From Holophagaceae bacterium (GTDB lineage Bacteria > Acidobacteriota > Holophagae > Holophagales > Holophagaceae): a stretch of 10,229 nucleotides of DNA. The stretch covers positions 1 to 10,229 of the forward strand of contig PMJK01000012.1 in NCBI GenBank assembly GCA_003158505.1. The letters run 5' to 3'. The position numbers were made by a program, and so were the translations under genes. Under the pieces are notes generated by a model. The model was not told the DNA's origin and did not search any database. It saw only the letters and a program-made list of their open reading frames with translations. This document shows positions 7,017-10,229 of the stretch, in pieces. How positions within the stretch are numbered: position 1 is the stretch's first letter; every line of letters begins with the position of its first letter.

Positions 7017-9404
7017 TCAGAAGCTGTATTTGATCCGGGCGGCGAGGGTGCGAGGCGGGATAACGTGGGTGCCGCCGAACACGCTGAGGAAGTTGTAAAG
7101 CCCCTTCTCATCGAAAACGTTGAGGAGATCCATGCTGACCTTCAGCGCCTTTCGATCCGCCAACTTGAATTCCTGCCCCAGGCTCACATTCCACACGGTT
7201 CGTGACTTGATACGGTAGTTGTCCCCCACCAAGCTGTCGTGCTCCAGGTGGACGTAGGGGATGCCGAAGTCGTAGTCGGGATTGCCCGTCACGGTGGTGG
7301 GATCACCTGCCTCCAATCCCGAGTCGTAGCGTCCGATGACTTGGCCGTAGAAGCCGCCGTGCTCGTAGCGAAGGCCCACCTGCATCGTGAGCTTCTGATC
7401 GTGGTCGATCAGGTAAGGGCTTGTGTCAGTTGTGGCCGAGGCCGCATCCAGGCCCCCCACCGTGGGGTTGTAGAAGATGGTGCGGACGGTGCCCGCGCTG
7501 AGGTAGCCAGACCAGCCGTTTACGGGGATCACATCGAGCCGAAGATCCAGACCGTGGAACTTGCCCTTGGCCGCCGCGATGGGGAACAGCACTCCCGTGT
7601 TCAGGAACTGGGAGTTGTCGGCGGCGTTGGTGCTGTCCTTCCACCAGTATTCGAGGCTCACCTTGGCGACCTTCCCCAACTGCTGCTCGACACCCACGAG
7701 GTAGCTATCCTGGAGTTCCGCGCGAAGCTGTGCCACGGGGGTGGTGAGACCCGAGGTCGCCGTCCAGACCTGCTGGGAGGTCGAGAGCGCGAGGCCCTCG
7801 TTCTCGGGCGTGATCATCAGTCGGTCGTAGATGACCCGGAACAGGGTCCCCGTGCTCGGCACGTTGTAGGAGATCCCAACTCGGGGCTGGACCTCACTCT
7901 GGGTGAAGTTGCGGCCACGGTAACTGTCGAAGCGAAGCCCCAGGCCCAGGTTCCAGTTGCCTGCCTTCAGGTCGTCCTGGATGAAGGCCGAGGCCAGGGT
8001 GGGCGTGATGCCGTCGTCGAACAGGAAAATGTTCCCGCCACCGGCAGAGGAGTAGGGGTAGAGGGGATCAGTCGGTGCGACCTGGGTGGAATCGGTGATC
8101 GAGAAGGAGAAGCGTTCGTGGATTGGATAGCGGACATACTGCAACCCCGTCTTGAACGTGTTGTCGCCATCCTTCTGGGTGTAGGCGGTCACCAGGCCTT
8201 GGTTGTCGAGTGACCGGTCCTGCTTGGCCCAGAACGGGAAATCGGGTCCCCCTTCGGCAAAGCCAGGGGCGAGGTCGTGGGTCGGTAGGAGCTTGGACGT
8301 GCTGTGCCGGTAGAAGAGGCTCGTATCCAGGCTTCGTGTGTCGCTGAACAAGTGCGTCCACCCGAGGCTGACGTTGCCATCCGTGTTCTCTACGCGCTGG
8401 TTCTGGCCTGCCATTTCCTGACTGGCGAGGTTCACGACATCCCGCTTCGTCTGCCCTCCGCTGATGGATAGCCTCAGCGTGTCGTGGTCCGTGACCAGCC
8501 AGTCGAATCGCCCATACAGACGCCCCGTGTCGCCGTGGTTGTGGAAGTTGTCGAAGTTGACCGGGTCGAGGAACCGGTCGCTCTTCGACTCGGCACCAGT
8601 GATGAAGTAGCCTGAGCGGTCGCCCCCGCCGCGCACGCTGAAGCCCACTTCGCTGGTGTTGAAGCGGGCTACCCCAAAGGACACATCACCTCCAAAGCCG
8701 TTGGGGGAACCCAGGCCGCTCTTCGAGGTCAGGTTCACCACGGCGCCGGGCTTGCCGCCGAACTCGGCGGAGATGCCCCCGGTAATGACCTCCATGCTCT
8801 CTACCTGCGAGGGGTCCATGGAGTTCGAGAAGGTGGCCTGCACCTGATCCGTGATCGGCACCCCGTCCACTACATACATCACCTGCCCGTGGCTGCCACG
8901 GAAGTGGAATCGGCCATTCTCATCCTGGATGAAGCCTGGAGTGGCCAGGAGGATGTTCTCCATGCCCCGGCTCTGCACAGCCGTGGGGATCTTCTCGATG
9001 GTGGACTGGTCGATGTCGATGTGGCTGGAGGTGTGAACCTCGATGAGGCTGACGCTCTCCTCCACTTCCACGACAGCGGATGCGGGCTTCAGGGTCAGGT
9101 TCACTTCAATGGGCAGGTTGGAGCGCACATCCAAGTTCTGGTGGGCCATGTTCAGGCCCGGTGCCCCCACCTCCAGATGGTAGGTGTTGTAGGGGAGGTT
9201 GCTCAGCTTGTAGCGGCCCTGGGCATCCGTCCGCACGGAGTGGCGGTAGCCCGTGATCTTGTTCTCGATGAACACGGTGGCCCCAGGTACAGCCTTGCCC
9301 TGGTCATCCACCACCCGGCCACTGACCGTTCCACTGGCCGACTGGGCCAGGGCAACTGCGGGCAAGGCGCACAACACAAAGGTTAAACTGAGAAGCTGTC
9401 GCAC
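7017..9404 (-). CDS. TonB-dependent outer-membrane receptor with carboxypeptidase-regulatory-like domain
   Basis: A 795-aa outer-membrane receptor for TonB-energised uptake. Residues 1-20 are a signal peptide (hydrophobic core LLSLTFVLCALPAVALA, cleavage after ALA). Residues about 25-105 form a carboxypeptidase-regulatory-like beta-sandwich (SGRVVDDQGKAVPGATV, TDAQGRYKLSNLP). The plug domain spans about 118-230, with YVVDGVPI at 177-184 and the typical VESMEVITGG at 201-210. The remainder is the beta-barrel, ending in KYSF with the terminal Phe used for barrel insertion. I see no classic TonB box. The start is GTG at 9404 with a GAGGTG ribosome binding site four bases upstream. The substrate cannot be read from the sequence. 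The divergent Fur-family regulator and the palindrome in its promoter suggest a metal or metal complex. No periplasmic or ABC transport partner lies in the window. The domain order is typical of Acidobacteriota and Bacteroidota. Confidence 0.93.
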   Translation of the reverse strand: MRQLLSLTFVLCALPAVALAQSASGTVSGRVVDDQGKAVPGATVFIENKITGYRHSVRTDAQGRYKLSNLPYNTYHLEVGAPGLNMAHQNLDVRSNLPIEVNLTLKPASAVVEVEESVSLIEVHTSSHIDIDQSTIEKIPTAVQSRGMENILLATPGFIQDENGRFHFRGSHGQVMYVVDGVPITDQVQATFSNSMDPSQVESMEVITGGISAEFGGKPGAVVNLTSKSGLGSPNGFGGDVSFGVARFNTSEVGFSVRGGGDRSGYFITGAESKSDRFLDPVNFDNFHNHGDTGRLYGRFDWLVTDHDTLRLSISGGQTKRDVVNLASQEMAGQNQRVENTDGNVSLGWTHLFSDTRSLDTSLFYRHSTSKLLPTHDLAPGFAEGGPDFPFWAKQDRSLDNQGLVTAYTQKDGDNTFKTGLQYVRYPIHERFSFSITDSTQVAPTDPLYPYSSAGGGNIFLFDDGITPTLASAFIQDDLKAGNWNLGLGLRFDSYRGRNFTQSEVQPRVGISYNVPSTGTLFRVIYDRLMITPENEGLALSTSQQVWTATSGLTTPVAQLRAELQDSYLVGVEQQLGKVAKVSLEYWWKDSTNAADNSQFLNTGVLFPIAAAKGKFHGLDLRLDVIPVNGWSGYLSAGTVRTIFYNPTVGGLDAASATTDTSPYLIDHDQKLTMQVGLRYEHGGFYGQVIGRYDSGLEAGDPTTVTGNPDYDFGIPYVHLEHDSLVGDNYRIKSRTVWNVSLGQEFKLADRKALKVSMDLLNVFDEKGLYNFLSVFGGTHVIPPRTLAARIKYSF

Positions 9405-9415
9405 TTATCACCTCG

Positions 9416-9438
9416 CTAATAGAACGAATTTCTATTAG
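9416..9438. promoter_or_regulatory. Palindromic operator, probable Fur-family binding site
   Basis: CTAATAGAA (9416-9424) and TTCTATTAG (9430-9438) are perfect 9-bp inverted arms around a 5-nt CGAAT spacer. The AT-rich palindrome stands out in GC-rich DNA and lies between the divergent TonB-receptor and Fur-family genes, directly before the receptor's ribosome binding site. A third half-site, TTCTATT, is at 9464-9470. Fur-family repressors bind AT-rich palindromes of this size, so autoregulation plus receptor control is the likely function. The palindrome is seen; the binding protein is inferred. Confidence 0.7.
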
Positions 9439-9462
9439 GCTTCACCTCAATAACAAAATCAA
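9432..9462 (-). promoter_or_regulatory. Candidate promoter of the TonB receptor gene
   Basis: On the minus strand, TTGATT (9462-9457) could be a -35 box, with TAATAG (9437-9432) or CTAATA (9438-9433) as the -10 at 18-19 bp spacing. The -10 would fall inside the right arm of the palindromic operator, so a bound repressor would block polymerase. Matches are approximate. Confidence 0.35.
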
Positions 9463-9506
9463 GTTCTATTTGTGTAAACTAGATCTTGTTCAATATCAGG
9501 AGTTCC

Positions 9507-9938
9507 ATGAGTTGCCATGCCTCAAAAGACTCCCTTCACGCGGTGGGGATGAAGGTCACCAAGGCAAGGGAGGTCTTGCTGCGAGTCCTTGAAGCCTCCG
9601 ACCATCCCCTCACCGTGGACGAGATATACGACCGTCTAGCCCAACCGCGCCCAGGTCGGCCCACGATCTACCGGAATCTCGAACGGTTCATCCAGGAAGG
9701 CTGGGCCGAGTCATTCGTGGACAAGAACCAGATCCAGCGGTTCCTCCGCTGCGGCACGACCGAGCATCATCACCACATCCACTGCGAGAAGTGTCAACGC
9801 ACGACGGAGTTGGACGGCTGCGCCATGACGAAGGCCCTGTCCCAGCTTGAACGCCAGTGCGGTTATAAGGTCACCCGCCACCAGCTTCAGATCTATGGCC
9901 TCTGCCCGGAGTGTCAGAAGGCATTGGCACTCAAATAA
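9507..9938 (+). CDS. Fur-family metal-responsive transcriptional regulator (Zur-like)
   Basis: A 143-aa Fur-superfamily repressor. The N-terminal winged helix includes GMKVTKAREVLL at 14-25 and the recognition helix PTIYRNLE at 52-59. The hinge and dimerisation domain carries HHHH at 87-90, the structural zinc pairs C93/C96 and C133/C136, E101 and H125. The HHHHIHCEKC run followed by TTELDGC looks more Zur-like than classic Fur, but the metal cannot be decided by eye. The ATG at 9507 is chosen because TCAGGAG sits four bases upstream; an in-frame TTG at 9486 would add seven residues but has no ribosome binding site. It diverges from the TonB receptor gene across about 100 bp containing a palindrome it probably binds. 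It is the last passenger gene before the right terminal repeats. Confidence 0.93.
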   Translation: MSCHASKDSLHAVGMKVTKAREVLLRVLEASDHPLTVDEIYDRLAQPRPGRPTIYRNLERFIQEGWAESFVDKNQIQRFLRCGTTEHHHHIHCEKCQRTTELDGCAMTKALSQLERQCGYKVTRHQLQIYGLCPECQKALALK

Positions 9939-9940
9939 AC

Positions 9941-9997
9941 ACAGAGGGGGTGCCCTCCGCTGCGGCCTACGGCCTCCGCTCCGGCCACCCCCTCTGT
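9941..9997. terminator. Long GC-rich hairpin, probable terminator/insulator
   Basis: ACAGAGGGGGTG (9941-9952) pairs perfectly with CACCCCCTCTGT (9986-9997), and a nested stem GCGG (9962-9965)/CCGC (9976-9979) lies within the interior. It begins two bases after the stop codon of the Fur-family gene. On the plus strand no T-run follows (ATCACCGC), whereas on the minus strand the stem is followed by GTTTATTT. It should therefore stop transcripts entering from the right at least as well as those leaving the Fur-family gene. Confidence 0.7.
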
Positions 9998-10019
9998 ATC
10001 ACCGCATCAGTGGTGAAAA

Positions 10020-10055
10020 GTAATTGTCGTTGAAGCGGAAATGTAGTTGACGCCA
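10020..10055 (-). repeat. Right terminal transposase-binding repeats (R2, R1)
   Basis: Read on the minus strand, R1 (10055-10043) is TGGCGTCAACTAC and R2 (10032-10020) is CAACGACAATTAC. R1 matches the inner left repeat at 11 of 13 positions and R2 matches the outer left repeat at 11 of 13. The outer ends of R1 and R2 are 23 bp apart, the same period as at the left end. The shared spacing and inverted orientation argue strongly against chance. Confidence 0.62.
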
Positions 10056-10229
10056 TGGAGACTGAGGGGATCGCTCCAAGAATAACCTCTTCACCGGAGG
10101 CACCTCTCGTCAGGCTTCTCTTCGAGAAGGAGGTCTACCGAAGCTTACTGCTCAAACATTTGAGTGTCGACACTGAAGTACTCTGGGAACTGGAGCAAAA
10201 GCGCCCAGTGCTTCCTCCTGGATGGAAAT
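10055..10229 (+). CDS. Unrecognised reading frame, partial, at the right flank
   Basis: From an ATG whose first base is the last base of the right terminal repeat, the frame stays open for 58 codons to the window end, beginning METEGIAPRITSS and including EKEVYRSLLLKHLS and WELEQKRPVLPPG. I do not recognise the family. No good ribosome binding site precedes it, and an in-frame stop lies at 10031-10033. It may be the remnant of a host gene cut by the insertion, or a gene starting at the junction by chance. Confidence 0.35.
   Translation, partial: METEGIAPRITSSPEAPLVRLLFEKEVYRSLLLKHLSVDTEVLWELEQKRPVLPPGWK

Larger units (their letters stand above)
28..10055 (+). mobile_element. Putative IS21-type transposon with passenger genes
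   Basis: The unit is bounded on the left by TG at 28 and on the right by CA at 10054-10055, the usual IS21-family terminal dinucleotides. Each end carries two copies of a 13-bp sequence related to TGACGACAAYTAC, spaced exactly 23 bp apart, and the two ends are inverted relative to each other. The transposase pair istA/istB lies next to the left end. I saw no matching right end between istB and the riboswitch, so the first recognisable right end lies beyond the Fur-family gene and the element would include all passenger genes. No convincing target-site duplication is visible: the left flank ends GATTGCC and the right flank begins TGGAGAC. The alternative is an IS21 copy that lost its own right end beside a remnant of a related copy. 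Confidence 0.6.

Noticed and set aside
7215..7223. GTAGTTGTC inside the TonB receptor gene, matching 9 bases of the terminal repeats.
   Set aside because: A single isolated copy inside a well-conserved coding stretch, without a partner 23 bp away; most likely chance.
9486..9506. TTG at 9486 as the start of the Fur-family gene.
   Set aside because: It lacks a ribosome binding site, and the added residues are encoded by the region that holds the binding site for the ATG at 9507.

Overview
The window is high-GC, densely packed bacterial DNA that reads as one accessory island. Nothing fixes the species. The TonB-dependent receptor, with its N-terminal carboxypeptidase-regulatory-like domain, is a type common in Acidobacteriota and Bacteroidota. 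Together with the high GC content, this makes an Acidobacteriota-like or deltaproteobacteria-like Gram-negative host a reasonable but weak guess.

Layout: (1) an IS21-family transposase pair, istA and istB, overlapping by four bases; (2) a fluoride riboswitch (crcB motif) and its probable expression platform, leading an enolase gene that is translationally coupled to a dynamin-like GTPase gene; (3) on the opposite strand, a CLC-family anion transporter gene whose stop codon interlocks with that of the GTPase gene; (4) also on the minus strand, a TonB-dependent outer-membrane receptor; (5) diverging from it, a Fur-family metalloregulator, with a strong palindromic operator candidate in the shared intergenic region; (6) a long GC-rich hairpin and the start of an unrecognised reading frame that runs off the window.

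The most striking structural feature is at the edges. Two copies of a 13-bp sequence, 23 bp apart, lie at 28-63 just left of istA. Two inverted copies, also 23 bp apart, lie at 10020-10055, far to the right. No comparable right end was found just after istB. The simplest reading is one IS21-type transposable unit of about 10 kb that carries enolase, GTPase, CLC, TonB receptor and Fur genes as passengers.

Functionally, the first cargo module looks like mobile fluoride tolerance. The riboswitch senses fluoride and controls a spare enolase (enolase is a classic fluoride-inhibited enzyme) plus a membrane-remodelling-type GTPase. A CLC protein with Met at the usual filter Ser position would export or leak fluoride. 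That CLC lacks the usual gating glutamate (Gly instead), which is unusual. The second module looks like metal-responsive uptake: the Fur/Zur-like repressor probably controls the divergent TonB receptor. The link between the two modules is inference.
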